Source: Prinia subflava | Lineage: Eukaryota > Chordata > Aves > Passeriformes > Cisticolidae | Length of the DNA stretch: 64,000 nt | NCBI RefSeq assembly: GCF_021018805.1 | Contig: NC_086283.1 | Location: 7,081,162 to 7,145,161 of the forward strand | Reading direction: 5' to 3' | In this document: positions 11,453 to 25,605 of the stretch, piece by piece | Layout of the letters: each line of letters begins with the position of its first letter | How positions within the stretch are numbered: position 1 is the stretch's first letter | The notes under the pieces: model-generated | Seen by the model: only the letters and a program-made list of their open reading frames with translations | The model's database searches: none | Told to the model about the DNA's origin: nothing | Translations under genes and position numbers: made by a program

Positions 11453-14400
11453 GATCCAGGTTATATTTGTCACAAATGCAAAGGAAAATCCTAAGCTAGC
11501 CTTTAAGAATTCTTAAGTCATCAGTTCCTTCCCTGGAAGGGAGGTTACACAGATGATTCTGAGATTTTCTTTCATGCTGGATTTTTAATTTTGATTTATG
11601 ATATTCTGAATGATGTGTAAAACTTTATGTATTATTACCCATACAGCTCCCAGATGACTAATCCTATGTGGGAGTTTAAGTGTATTGTTAATTCTAGCTG
11701 AGGTCAAGGGGTGTAAAATTGCGTTGTAGAGACTTGTTCCTGAATTACTAGACTAGGTGGCTGGATTCTGTGATTTCCAGAAAGTCCACGGGGAACTGTT
11801 TCCTTGAAACACTTCTGCTTCTCCCTGCAGTCGGTGTTCAGTTTCTATTTAAGAGAGAGGGGATATGAGGAGAGGAACATCTGGAGCAGGCAGTCACCTC
11901 AACTGGCTCTTTACAAAGTTGAGTGAGGAACTACTTCCCTACTGGGAATCAAATCATTCTCTGATACACCTGTACTGGGCCCCACACTGGTTAGTATCAT
12001 TCAGTAATCACACAAAAATTATTTGGCTGGTGTTTGTAGAGTTTAATAGGGTTCTCAGCTCTATGGTTTTGGACTCCTTTTTCAAGGCTAGGAGTTAGCT
12101 GGTGGATCAAAGCCTTTAAGTGCTTTTCCTCTATTATGGGGATCTTGAGATGGGCATTTTGTAACTTTGCCTCTTGAACCACTGGGAAGATTCTAGGCTG
12201 TTCCTTGGACTGTTCTTATTTTCATTTTTTCACTTTTCTAGCTGTGCATATTGAAATCAAGATTAGTTCAAGACATTTGTGAAAGCAAACAGAGTTGTCT
12301 GGAAGCAAAGATATATATAAGCAGTGTAGAATTTTGGTTGGAAGGTTTTTCTATGACTGTGTAGGATACAGATCATAAATCACCTCAGAAAATGGTTTTG
12401 AGATTATTTTTTGTTGTTTTTATTTTGTTAATTCCCTCTCCCTGCCCGCCCAGTTTGGCTTTACATAAAGCAGTTAACATTTATTATTTTTGCTGGTATT
12501 GAGATCTACAAAGTACTGATAATCTAGTGGAGAACTACAGAATTAAAAATTCTTTTTGGATTATTTTGTACATTTTCATGGTGGCTACTCCCAGTGAAAA
12601 TGAGAGGAATTTCAACTCTTTAGTGCTTTGACTCATGAAAAACTATCATATGCATAAGCACTCGTGAGTTTGATGTAGAAATAATTTTCTTTCTACAGCA
12701 TGATATACTAATGAAAATAAACTGCTATTGAAAGGCTGGAATTGCAGTGACTGAATAAGACTAGGAAAAAATGTGGAAATTTTCAAAAGTTACACTATTT
12801 ATCTGTAACAGTTCTTCATTTTATAGATCAATTGCAACTAAGATAAGCCAAGTTTTAAGGGTAGGTTCTTCTCAGTCCACAGATTTTTGTGAATCGGGAG
12901 TTGTATCACTATACTGGACTTAAGCTCACATTCAATTTCATATTTTAGTTCAGTACAATTAGGTATATACAGTGAGGTTGTGGATTCCAGCAATTGGGAT
13001 GATCTTAGTTTGCCACTTGCAATTAGTTTCACAGAGTGATATTAATAATGGTACAGTTTTCCATGGGTGAGAGAGAACATTGAAAGACAGTACTCCAGAA
13101 GAACCAACAGTAGCACACAGCAGTTCAGTAACTTTTGTTATGCATAATGTAGTATTTGCATTCCTAGTCATTGAGAAAGTTAAACTGTAACTTCCTTTTT
13201 TAATAGGAAAAAGGCACAAGTCAGGCCTGTGGTTTTCATTCACCTACTCTGGCTGATTAGCCAGTCTCCAGAGAGAAAATTACCTCAACATTTCCACTTC
13301 CAGCTGTGTGGATCAATTATCCTGATTTTTTCTAATCCACTCTGAATACTAGGTCTCTGCCCTTAGGGTATGTTAAGTGTAATCTGGTATTGCCATCACA
13401 TCCAAATTTTTTCTCCCTAGATGGGAATGCAAAGAGTCTTGGGTTTGATTTTTTTTTTCTTTATGCTGTCACCAGCTTCCGCCAAAATTCTTTTATAATC
13501 TTGAAAACCAGTTATGTCAGAAGAAAGTAATGCATTTTTTTTTATTTGGAGGTATTCATCTGTAGACCCGTAAAATGTAAAAGAACAGTCTAGAGAGTTT
13601 GAGATTAAATGAACTAACGCGTTTGGTAAATGCTTGGAGATTTTAAGTTGTTACACGAACTGTATTCACCTGTTCAGCTCTGGTGGACTTCAATTCAACT
13701 TGCATAATTTGTCTAAAACTAGGAAATAACCAAGAGGAGTGCATGGTTTGCTGGAGTATGACTCAGAAAGGCACAGGTATAGCATCCTTGGATTTCCACT
13801 TTTCTTGGTTGGGGGGTAGCCCAAGTTCTGTTGTAAATCAGATTTCAGTAACTTCTGCTTCCTTGGTTAAATGTTTTGTTGGTTGAATTTGCTTGTTTTG
13901 TGCAGCAGTTGTCAAGGAAGGAAGAAAGATTTCTCTTTGTGCAGTGAGACTGTACTTGGAGTTTAAAGGGAATTCTGAATCAAAGTAATCCAGTGTTTTG
14001 TGTGACAGGCCATTAGGACTGAGGTCTTGGATTGATGACACAGGGTATTAAGATGGTAAATGAAGTACAATGCAGCTCCCCATTGTACAGATTTTATTTA
14101 TATCTAATAAAAGCACAGACTGAAACAGTCTTTGTAGCTTTGCTTCCTATGGTTTTTTCCATCATGCTTTACGCTTCTTGAGAATTTACTGATTTCAAGT
14201 CATTTTGGAAGTGGCATAGTTGTATACAGCACCAAACATTAACAAGTGATTTAGGCTATAATGTGTTTAGAGCAACTGGAGTGTCTTTACATTAGCTGCA
14301 TGCATATTTGTGCCTTTTAAATCTCACAGGTACATGCCAGAAGCATCTGAAAGGATTTTCATGTACAGAATTTTATGTTCCAGTATTTGACCACATATGG

Positions 14401-17400
14401 CTGCCCATAGCTGAAAGCACCTGCTTTGCAGTTTAAGTTTTAATGTAGTGTATCTGCACAAGCTTTTTTCCCCTAGCCTGGAATTCTTCAAACAAAGCTT
14501 TCTCCGGCCTCATGATAGTTGAAAGAGATGGGGGTGTTATCTTTGGTGTGTTTTTTCTTAAATGTTTCAGTACCTTGGCTCTTAGTTTTGTTCTCTGTTA
14601 AACCCTTTGTTGTAACTGTTCTCTTTTATGGAGATGAAGTTTCAATGATCTTCACTGCAACTGAGAAGCATCTCTATGGCAGCTGTATTTTTTCTTAATT
14701 CCCTGGGAGACACATTCAGATGATTTGCCTCTATAGGCAGATAAAATGAATATGATGGCAGGATTCTTTTATCCTAATGGAGCAGAAGTTGTTTTATGTT
14801 CCTGCTTCTGAGTTTGTCAATCTTCAAAAGCTGATGTTTCCACTGAGGCAAGGTGAAAATATTGGTCCCTGAAGGTTACATCCATATGACAGTGTGTTAC
14901 GTACCCAGTATATTATTATTTTTCTTTAATAGGACGAAATCTTTTCTTACTCTTTCTAAAAAGAAAGATTTATAGGAGCCAAAAAACAGGTTGACTGAAA
15001 GAAGTGAAATGTTTTTTCTTTTCCACATTGTGTAAAGCCATCAAAACACAGGTAATAAGAAAGATTGTTCTTTAACAGGGTCTCAGTGAGCAAATGGATT
15101 TCCTTCCACGGTGGTGTGAGGAGGCACATTCTTCAGAATTATTCCGGAAGAACAAAAATCTAATTCATCAAAGTCATCATACCACAGCTGTTACAACAAT
15201 CTATCTCCTACTGAATGCTAGCCAGCTAATTTTTGAGAAGTGACATTTTTCACAGTTTATTGTTTTCTCATCAACATGGCACCAACCACATCAAATATCA
15301 CCCAGTGATGTTGGCATTGATTAATTAGCGATGTGCTTTCTATTTACAGATACAGGAGTTTCAATTTCTTTGGGTGAAAAGAGAAGTTTTAGGTGGAACG
15401 TAGGAGTTTTCTCTCTGGTCTGTGTGAATGCTTTCTATGTTCAAGTACTTGTTAAGCTATGCTGGAATTCAGTAGCATAACTGAGTATTTTTACAGAAAC
15501 ACATAGTTCTGCAAAACTTCACTAGACTGCTTCAATGGATTATAAATGGGTGAAACATTTTGGCTCCATTCTTTTCCATAACTTGAACTATGTTGCTCTT
15601 ACTCTTTCTGGGGTCAACAGTAGTTTCCCTCTGCAATAATTTGTCATACTGATACGACTGTACAAATCTAGTAGATGCTGTTAAGATGCATTTCCTCTAC
15701 AAGGAGGAAAACTGTCTAGAAATAATCTTCTTGCTAGTCTCATGTATAAAGACAACAGAGGTTTGGGATTCACAGTCACGCAGGGCCCTTTTTTAATACA
15801 GATTTGCAGCATGTACAGTGTTGGCCATGATAAACAGAAACATGTCCACCCACAGTCTTTGAGAAGAGAAAGTTCTTTCCAACTTGGATCTGTCCAGCTC
15901 TTTCTCATGGTTCTTTTACATATGAATTTCAGCAACAAGAGCAGCCGTAGTGCTGAGATAGTCAAGAAATGCATCTGCACCACAAGAAACTGCCTTTCAG
16001 ATCTCCTGCATAAACTATAAAAAGTGTTGTGGCAATTATTTTTCAGCTGTGAAACATGCTTTTGTAAAGCCGTGACTGTAATTTTTCTTGCACAGATCTC
16101 TTTGTACTTCCTTATTGTTACCATATGTGGAGCTTTTTTGTAGTTCTGCCACTCCCTGAATAGCCAAACTGAACAATTTTTTTCTTCCTTAAATTGCTTA
16201 CTTCTAGACACAACCATTCCATCTTCTAATTGCAAAGGAGCTATTAAGAGTATTCAGACTGCAAGTAGGACTCTCCTCTGAGAGCCTTGCAATGCAGGGT
16301 GATGTTGGCCCAAGAAAAAGTTTTGGAAATGATACCCAGCACTTCTGGTTTACTTTGGAATATTTAAAACTTTTCCTCATCTTCCATCTTACTCCATTAT
16401 TGATAATTTTCATGATCTAATTTAGATTAATATGGACACACTAGTGCCACTTCATGAAATTCATAGCTTCAGGGCACGTGTCCATTTGTTTCTTTAAATT
16501 CAAAGTAACTAAAAAGTATGGAAAAATGCAAACATTTTCTTTCCTGTCACGAGAACAGCAATATATGTGTTAGCTGCCAGTTTTGCTCAGCAGATAACTA
16601 CTGACATTGGCTTATTGCTTTACATGTGCATGCTGCATATTTCTCTGCAGTAAAGGCACTACCCTTGACAGGTAGATTAAAATATAAATTTGAATAACTT
16701 CTGGTTACCTTTATGTTCAGGAACTGAAATCTCAGTATTTAGAACCTAGTTTAGGCATGGTGTAACTTTTCTGGCCGATGAAGCCTTAATCATGGTGCTG
16801 CAATTCATCACTCTCCAGGTTTTATCAGGACCTGTGCTTCCACGGTGTGCTGTGAGAAACTTGTTGTTTTGATAAAGGTGATCTTGTAGGAATTTTTTTT
16901 TTCTGAGAGTGTTGATCCATGGCTTGCAAACAAGTGAAAGATGGCTAGGATTACAGGGTAATTCTATCAAGGTATTTAGAAAGCCTTTCCATGAGAATTA
17001 AATCAGTGAGATGTTTTTGGGAGGGATTGTAGTTCAGCTCTTGAATGATTAATTTTGCACCAGTGTTTTGAATGAGTCTGGGGAAAACAAGATATTTCTG
17101 AAGGCTGAATATGATCAAGTCTCCAGTAGTTATTATGAGATACATAGGTTTCTGGTCAAGAAAATCAAGCAGCCTAACAGCACTGTCAATTTTGGTTTTA
17201 AGGAAACCCACTTCATTTGAACCTGTAAATCTCTACCTCAGAACACAGTTGTACTTTGCAAACTCCAGGTGATGATCCATCTAGCTGAAGTTTATGTCTC
17301 AGGTAGTAACTGATACAAACTGCTTGAGTGAAGAATTCAGGAAACTCTGAAATTGACTTTTTTGAAAGAGCTTGGTAGTGCTTCATTTGTCATTGTCAGT

Positions 17401-17511
17401 AACGTTGCTTCTTGCAGTAAAGGGTTTTAGAGAGACTCAGCTCATCTTTCTTGTACTCTTTTAGTCTGTTCTTTTTACAGTAATCTTTTCTCCTGCCCGA
17501 ATGATCTGGAT

Positions 17512-17558
17512 TGTTTGGGTTTGGTTTGGTTTGGTTGGTTGGTTTTGGTTTTTTTTTC
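17512..17558 (+). repeat. (GGTTT)n/(GGTT)n simple repeat followed by poly-T
   Basis: Seen directly: gtttgggtttggtttggttt, then ggttggttggttttgg and a T run. It ends in ttcag but no exon follows it. Confidence 0.85.
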
Positions 17559-20500
17559 AGTGATATCCTGACTGCTGGCCAGAGAGACTTGTTGCAGGTT
17601 GATTTAGTGCACTTTTCTTTTCCCAGACATGGAGCAAGTGCCTTCTCTACTTGGGCTGTTGTCTCCCACTGATCCTAACAGTAATCATTTTCAGTCACTG
17701 AAAAAGAAGGAATAATATTTCATCAGTAGAAGAGATTTAGCTCGTTGATGATCTAAACTGTGCTCATTGTTCACGTAACCTCTAAAGCAAAACTTCACTA
17801 AAAAGAAATCTCATCAGACTTCCTACGCATTATATATCCTTTCTAGGAATACTGTATTAGATCTAATAAAGTCAGCCGTGATAAACCTACAATTAAACAA
17901 AGGTGAGAAAAAGAAAGAAATACATCATGTGAAGGAAGAAAGAAAATAATTATTTTAATAGTATCATGATGAGCAAACCTGACAGTGGTAGTTTTTTTTG
18001 ACTTTCATCAATCTAAAACTGAAATAGGTGTTTTAAAAAGGCAGTTTGTCATCTTTCACCTCACCAGAGCTTAGCGGGGATGATGTGCAAACCTGCAGCT
18101 TGAGACAGATTCTTTTTTTTTTTTCCCTCCACACAGGTATTTTTAAGCTCAGTATGATATAGTAACTGGCATGCAGCTCATAAAGCTGCTCTGAAGCTGA
18201 TTTGTGCTTTCTCCTGAATCTCCAGCTGTGTGTGTGTTGACATGAGAGATTTTCAGGCACCTGCAAGTAACAATCTAACAATAAAATTTATATTAGATTG
18301 TTTATAAATGTAGAAAAATTTAGTCAAATACTTTTGTCAGGATAAGAGTTTCTGATTTCTGAAAAAAACCCAAACCAAAACAAACAAAAAATTAAACAAA
18401 AAATTCCCCTTCCTTTATATAGGGTGTGGGTTTTAGCTTGTAAAGAAGGAATCATATCTGTTTCCTGTTTATTATTTGTCCTGGTTCACAACTCAGTGTT
18501 CTGATGAGTATTCCTTAGTTGAAAAAGATTCCTGATGTCTGAGGGGAGAAGTTAAGAACATAATCCATACCTTCTTCTTTTTCTTTGCTTGGAAGATTCT
18601 TTTATCACACAGTAAATTTGTGATTGTCTAAACCTACTCATCCAGTTCTTCTTCATGATTCGTTGTCTTGTCTAGTTCTCTAAACTGCACTTCAGGGATT
18701 GTGTTAGGGAAGACCATGTATTTGCTGTTTCTTGTTAAAAATTACTTGCTAATCTGCAGTGGCAGTTATTTTAGAGAACAGAGCAGAAAGTAGTTTGATC
18801 TACCTAGCATGGTTCTGAAGCCATTCAGGTTTAAATCAAAGACAGACTATGGTTTGAATTCTTTCTCTAAAAATGAATGAAAAAATTAAATTGTCCTTAT
18901 TTCAAGAAAATGACTTGGAATTCCAGTGCAATCTTGTAATGAATTTCAATAAATGTTGTCATATATAGGATTTTTCTCAGTGCATCCCAAAGCAACATCA
19001 AGGACTATTTCAGCTCGTCGTTCTCATCCAGCCTGTATATGTTGTGGAGTTTCTAGTATTTTCTATTTTTCAAAAACTCTTTCTCTCACTTTCTAACATT
19101 AGAAAGAAGTAATTAAGGAAGGAAGGAAATTGCCACGTTTGCCTGTTAAAGAGTCAGTATTTTTATAATGAAGAAATAGTATTCTGTTTCACAGTATTTT
19201 TTTCTTCTGGAAGGCAATGTGTCTCAAGACAGTTTTGCTTTCTTCCTGTATTCTACAAAGCAAATCCCAGAAGATATTTTGAGATGCCAGACCAAATAGC
19301 CCTGATACAAATGGAGTCATGGGAGAAATTCCTATTATTTTCCATTCATGTAGAGAAGCAGATATTTCTCTACAGTCTGCTGGGAATTTCTGAATCTTCT
19401 TTCCTTGAGATGCTACATACAGTCCTTTAATTCAAGTACAGGAGCTATGTAGCATGGATGAAGAGCAGGCAAAAATCCAATCGTAGTTTTAAAATACCTG
19501 TCATTATAAAGGAGCTAAATACTAAAAATAGTATTTTTTTTCCTATGATAAAGAAACATTCCCTAAAAACAGTGCTTATATTCAGAATACAAGCACTGAT
19601 ACAGGTGCAAGAGATGTTGAATGGTCCCTTCAAGCAAGTTTAACCCTGTAATCTTCCTTCTACAAATACTTGCATAATTATTTTCTGTATTCATTCATCA
19701 TAGGAATAATTAAATCTTTTGGGCTAAGCTTGCAGTGGACCTAACAGTTAAACTTACCTGCTGTCCCACAGAGCTCTGTGGGCAACTTTATATACTTACC
19801 ACAGCCTTGCTGGTGAGTGTTTTGACTGGTAATATCTCTAGTTTTCAAGAAGTAAAGTTAATTCACAGCCAGAGTTCAGCTCAGCCTTCCTTTCTGTACA
19901 GGCAGCAGATTGTTTGTGTAAACGCTAGGTAAATGTCCTGCAGTACCGGTGCTGGAAGAAATCTGGGATAACTAGTAAGTTGGAAATGCCTTAATTTGGG
20001 GGGTGTATAAGAAATCTGATAAATAATTATGAGAAAATTAGTAAGCGTTATGTGTGTGCTGCATGTGTGGATTCAAGAGGCACAGAGGAAACACAATAAT
20101 AAAAGCTCTACCATTTTAATGCATTGGGCAGTGTTGCTTCCAGGGAAGGACTGTTCACAGATAACATCTGAAATATAGTGTAGGTCATCCCAACAGTCAC
20201 AAGCTTCCCTAGGATGTCACCACATAAGTAAGGAAAGGGTCATGCACACAGCCAGGATACTGATGACCCATTTTACACTCTCAGCATGTCATCCACTCTT
20301 GATGTGACAGGAAACCACAGCAAGGGCTGGCTGGAAAGTGAGGTAAGGTATTTTATTCTCAGAGGGCGTCCCAGACACAGAAACTTGTTATTGGATCTGA
20401 CAAGTAGGTTAGTGCACGGGCTTCTTACAAAGCCAATACTGTACCAAAAATAAAGAATTTGACAATGTGTGCATCCAATTGATGTCCCTGTTCACGTTAA

Positions 20501-21923
20501 GTATGTCTGGAATTTTTGGCATAGTCCAGGAGCTAGGGTGGGAGAAGACAGATACTTAAGGAGCTCACTAGATGATGTGGCAGCAGTTTTTCATAGTACT
20601 TACTGGTTTTTTGATAGCTGGTTGCACGAGACATATATGTCTACTTACATGTAGTGTATATTAGTCTTAGAAAAGGTATGAATATACACTCCTGGATGAA
20701 GTAGTCTCCAGAACCCCTGCAGACCTGATTTAGACTAAACTTTTATGCTGATTGTTAGCTCACAGGCTAAAATAGTGCTTAGGAAGAGGGCTAAATGCAG
20801 CAAGGATAAAATAGATCAACATAAAACCAGCAAATATGTTATGTGCTCTCTTCTTAGCAGCAGTGATCCAAATCTAGCAGTGTGAGCAGTCAGCCCTAAG
20901 GGGCTCTGTGCTTAGGAGGGACAGACTGGAGAGGGCTGCCTGTGAAGCTCCAGGGGAAAGTCTGGATGCATTTAAGAGAAAGCAGACACAAAGTAGTGTC
21001 CTGTTTGCGCATGGCAAATACTTGAAACTCACGATTTCAGCCTAAAACATTAATTTAATGGCAGAAAAAACCTACTCTGCCTGCTCTTATTCCATGGCCA
21101 ATGAAAGTTAACCTGACTGCTCATTGTCAGAAGACATACCAAATAAACATCACATTTAAAATTAATCCAACTTTCTTTAGCCCTCTTCTCTCTCCTCTAA
21201 TCACCTAAACAGGTAGTTAATAGAAGGCAAATTACTCAGTTACAGCAGTATGCATCCACTTTAAATCCTTTGTATATTTTTCATTCATATGGCTGCAACC
21301 AACTTCTGGACTCTTAAGAAAATAAGTAACTTGTGAAGTATTAGTGAGGAAATTTCCTCACTAGGGAAAGGGGAAAGGGAAAAAAAAGAAAGTGAGGTGA
21401 GGCACAGGACTTCTCAAACAAGGTATAGGTGGAAATCTTTACTAGCCCTGTGAAGGCGTGAGCTAAAGTTTCTTATCAATATTAATTTAAATACAGATTA
21501 GTTACGAAATCTTTTGTTGCAACATAATATAAATAAATAGGCTAAGTAAGTAGCTGTTTTCTGTTATTCAAAGAAAAATACATAAGCAAGATGCATTATT
21601 TCATATATTTGGTTGTCCTGGACCACTGTGATTTGCCAGACTAACAGTTCCTTCATTGCATGTTGAACCTGTCTTTTGTTAAACACCAGCTATTGCCTGG
21701 CTACTTTTCACCATGCTATTTTTATTAATTTTGTCTTAGGTCTGCTTCTTTTGTTATTTCTTTTCTGTGCCTTCATTCTCAAAATGTGTTGCAATTAGCT
21801 GCTGACACAGAGTTACTCATCTTCTAAAGTATTTCCCAAGTCTGGTGTTTTTTTTTTTTTCCTCATCTTCAGTGTTTCTCTGATTTAACTGTTCCATTTT
21901 GTTTTGACTTTTGATTATCCCAG

Positions 21924-21950
21924 GGTCCGATTGGTATGGATGGAAAGCTG
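21924..21950 (+). CDS. COL25A1: COL25A1 exon: COL1 triplets GPI-GMD-GKL
   Basis: This is a 27-nt phase 0/0 exon between acceptor gattatcccag and donor gtaggt (21951). It reads GPIGMDGKL, three perfect triplets. It corresponds well to the GPIGLDGKP block of paralog COL13A1, which supports homology of the exon across transmembrane collagens. It is absent from the human COL25A1 canonical chain as I recall it, so isoform-specific use is possible. Skipping it alone, or together with the exon at 4978-5004, keeps both frame and register. Confidence 0.92.
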
Positions 21951-24675
21951 GTAGGTGATTTGTTCAAAACCAGTGTAATTTAGGTCTTTCACATATTCCC
22001 CTGTTTACTTTTTAAAATTACTTATGCTGAAATGTGTATTAGTCAAATACTGGCTTCCTTCAGCATAATTTAGTTCAACTCCAGTAGCATGGATTTTTAA
22101 CAAGTTGCTGAAAAGCCACTTCAGTTTTTTGTGCCTATGCAAGTAAAGGGAGGTCAGCTCTGCTCCTCCTGTTCACTTTTCACTATAGACAGGTTTTCTG
22201 TCTATATTAGATTGGAAGGTAGATGTTCCTTCTTAGGTGCTCTGTCCAAGGGTCAGGCAAGTGGTGTTGCCTTTCAAACAGTAGGCTATCACTTCTGATT
22301 ACATTTCTGTGACTCTTCCTTCTTTCACAAATTCTTAATTTTTGTGTTTTAATTTCTGTGCCTGGATTTTGTTGACTGATTAAATCTGAACAGCCTCATG
22401 TCCCATAATAAATTCATTTGTGTGATATTCCTGATATTCATTAGGGATATGCTGCTTGAATTAAGTTAGAAATAACATTTAATTTTATACAATGTATTTG
22501 TTAATGCATTTGTACTATTGTGTATGTGTGTATGAGTATTTGTATAGCTTTATGTTTACATGTATGAGCCTAGAAGTTTATGTTCCCAGAACTTTAAAGA
22601 TTAACACCAAGGTAAAGGTGTGAAAATCCACTTGGCACTTTCTCCTGCTATTCCTTTTACTCCCTCTCTTTTCTCCCTTCCCAGGGCATCCCTTTTCACT
22701 GATACCCTGGATGCCTATTTTCTTTTCTGTCCTTTTATTTCCTACAAGCCCCATTTCCTTCTCAAGCTCAGCTTGTTAACTTGCAGTGTCAGCTTGCATT
22801 TTCTCCTCTTTCTTTCCTGTGCTGCTTGAGGTTTGTTTCTACTGTTAAGTAACTTGTCTGTAAAGTTTGCAACATGCAGGCAATAAGCTTTTTCTTTAAT
22901 CTCTTCTAGGGGGATTGATAATTCACCTGTTGACTTGAGTCACACCACGGACATTTTCTTTTTGTTTTAATATCATTTATATATCAGTAGCTAATATTAG
23001 GTTCAGTTGCTAGGAAGGGATTAACTGACAACAGTAGAGCTTCCATCATGGCAATTAGAATAGGTTGCTAAATCTCTTTGTTTGCCTCAAAATAATGTAT
23101 TAAACTAGTAAATAGGAATGTAGAAGAGAAGAATGTTCTGGAGATTCTACTGAAACCATGACATATTATGCAGCTATGCCTACTGTAGTTATTTAGAGTA
23201 AAAAAAAAAACCACCACACACAAAAACTGAAAAATAAAAGTCAAAGAAAAAGTAGCATTCAATTGGGATAATCAAGTACATGAGCAATAATCCAGGGTTC
23301 AAAGCAGCAGCCACCAAAATCCACCTAACCATCCGGTGGTGTTGGGATTGATCCCTAAATGCATGCAAAGAAAGCAATTAGTTGGTAGTTAGAATCAGTG
23401 AATCAATTTTAGAGCATGTAACAGATTTTAATAAAAAGATATTCATCAGACAAGAATCAGAGTAATGCAGACTTTTTGTCTTGAAATGTATTTTCTCCCT
23501 GTTGGTTATCTAAAATTTAGAGAAAGACTTACTCTTAAAATATTTTAATCCACAAGTAACATGAACTGGAGGCAATTTATGCAGCAGTGAACCGGATTGA
23601 TTTCAGCAGTCCTGGGGCCATTTTGGGAACACAAGCGGATAAATTGACATTGAGCTTGCTCCAATGAGTTATAGTATCAGATTGAACTCATGTTAGAGAG
23701 TATTTTAATGAACATCAAAGTAACTCAGGGAGCTCTATTTCTGACCCTTTCACTATATGCAAAAATGAGAGAAGACAGAATTAACAGCCCTTTTTTTGGT
23801 CCCACACTTGAATTGCTGTTGTGTGACAATAACCCTTTACAATTAAAAATGTCAGTGTTGTGGTGCTCTTCTACCCATACTTTTGTATGAGCTGATGAAT
23901 TCCATAATTCAGTGCTTGTTGCACCCTCTGGGTAGTGTCACTGGATCACTTGTGAGAATGGAAAATGCTAAAGGGAAAATGCTATTGTAACTGCAGTGGA
24001 TAGTAGGGCAAGGGATAGGATCACTCAGAACTATTGAAGGATTGGGGACCATTGTAAAAACCAGAAGATAATTACCTTCACTAATGCAAATTTCCTTCCA
24101 TGCTGAAGGAGCTAATAGCCAAGGGGTAAAAATCATCCTGCTTTGAGTACTAACATATTCAGCATCTGCATTTGTAGCTAAATGTGGGATAAATGTAATA
24201 TTGGCAGCATATATAAACTAAGAGTAATGCAGCTATTATTTTCCCCAATATCTCATAGAGTTTTCTGTCTACATGAAAAACCATTGTCTTATAAAAATTC
24301 ATTTTCCAGCTTTTTCTGTATTGGAGACATGAGAGTAATTATAAATGCTCAGTACCAGAATGTAGTGGTGCTGTTGAGGTTGAGAGTAGAAAACACTTCT
24401 GTGAGAGCATGATTGCAACCCTCACCTCATGTTCAATTCAGAATATGTTTGTGTTATGTGTATATGTCTCTTGTACCATACGTATAGCATGTACCATATG
24501 GGCATTTAGCAGCCTCTCTGTCTTAGATGAAGGAAAAAAGTCAATTTTCAAACCTCATTTTTAAAATATATATACATATATTCTGTTTATTTGCTTTCTG
24601 CGGCTTTAAATCAACTCTTTGTTGAAACATTTTGGTAATTCCAGACCTTCGTTTAAGTTTTGGCTTTTTTATTTT

Positions 24676-24714
24676 TATATATATATACATATATATATAT
24701 TTATATATATATGT
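24676..24714 (+). repeat. (TA)n microsatellite
   Basis: Interrupted TATATA runs, seen directly. A smaller TA run lies nearby at about 24567-24580. Confidence 0.85.
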
Positions 24715-25411
24715 AGGAGACAGTCTTTAATGATTTGATCAAAATCTGTTGCAACTTTAAATATTCTTGTGAGCAAATGTATTCTGAATTTTATGTACAA
24801 AATTTGCAGGCACAGACCTCAGTTTGGATAATTTATACAATTTTATTGTAGCAGCTGCCCAGTACTGCATCAGTAAGAAATTCCTGATCATTTTAAGACC
24901 AGGTTTTACATAAAATAGGTTAAACCTGCTGTGATGGGAAGATTAAGGTAAAATCAGAGTGCCGAGGAGTCTCAATCGTATTCATTAGCCCAGTGTGACG
25001 TGTAACTTCATAGAGCTCACCAACTCAAAAAGTTCTACCTAATATTTGAACTGACAAACCTCAGCCAGTAAGTTATTTTCTTTTATATCCTATATGGTCT
25101 AATTTTGTTCAAAGGAATGAATAGAGAACTGCAGCATCCACAACAAGGAATGCTTTATGCTAAGTGTAAAGATTAGATTGCCACAATAATTCTGTATTTT
25201 ACCATTATTTCTCTGTAAATAAGTGTTCCCACATAGTTTTAAAAAATATTTTAAAACCTTTGTGTGAATTTAAATACCATTTTACTGTGTTTTTTAATTG
25301 GCACAAAAAGTTTTATTGGTTAATGCAAAAAGCATTTCTTCCTTTGCTTTTCTTGTTGATAATGCTTCCCAGCTGAAATGCTTTCACCCCCCACCCCATC
25401 TAAAATTGCCC

Positions 25412-25605
25412 AGAGTCACAGGATGGTTGAAGTTGGAAGGGACCTTTGGAGGTCATCTCGTGTAACCTCTCTGCTCAAGTGGAGCTATCTCGAGCAGTTT
25501 GCCCAGGATGATGTGTAGGTGGTTTTTGGGTGTCTTCAAGAATTTCCCATGGTCCTGTGTTTGGTTAACAGTAAAAAAAAGTGTTTCCTGATTTTCAGAC
25601 AGAAA
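25412..25605 (-). mobile_element. CR1 LINE 3' fragment
   Basis: The plus strand shows agagtcacaggatggttgaa, then gttggaagggacctttggag, then gtcatctcgtgtaacctctc. Further on are a 'gagcagtttgcccaggat' block and 'gtgtttcctgattttcag'. This is the reverse complement of the CR1 3' UTR and tail, so the element is on the minus strand with its 3' end at 25412. It is degenerate and has no ORF. Confidence 0.88.

Larger units (their letters stand above)
5005..21923 (+). other. COL25A1: Large intron, 16.9 kb
   Basis: No further collagen exon was found on reading for AG-GGN Gly-X-Y patterns. It contains a CR1 fragment on the minus strand (5919-6560), a CR1 3' tail on the plus strand (11406-11452) and a GGTTT-type simple repeat (17512-17558). 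Two motif patches are noted separately: AP-1/CRE at 10704-10738 and an AT-rich homeodomain-like word at about 15320. The remaining ORFs are short and show no domain. Confidence 0.8.

Noticed and set aside
15080..15240. Acceptor-like tctttaacag followed by a long open frame starting GLSEQMDF
   Set aside because: No Gly-X-Y pattern after the first residue. The only plausible donor (gtgagg near 15116) gives a phase-breaking 37-nt exon.
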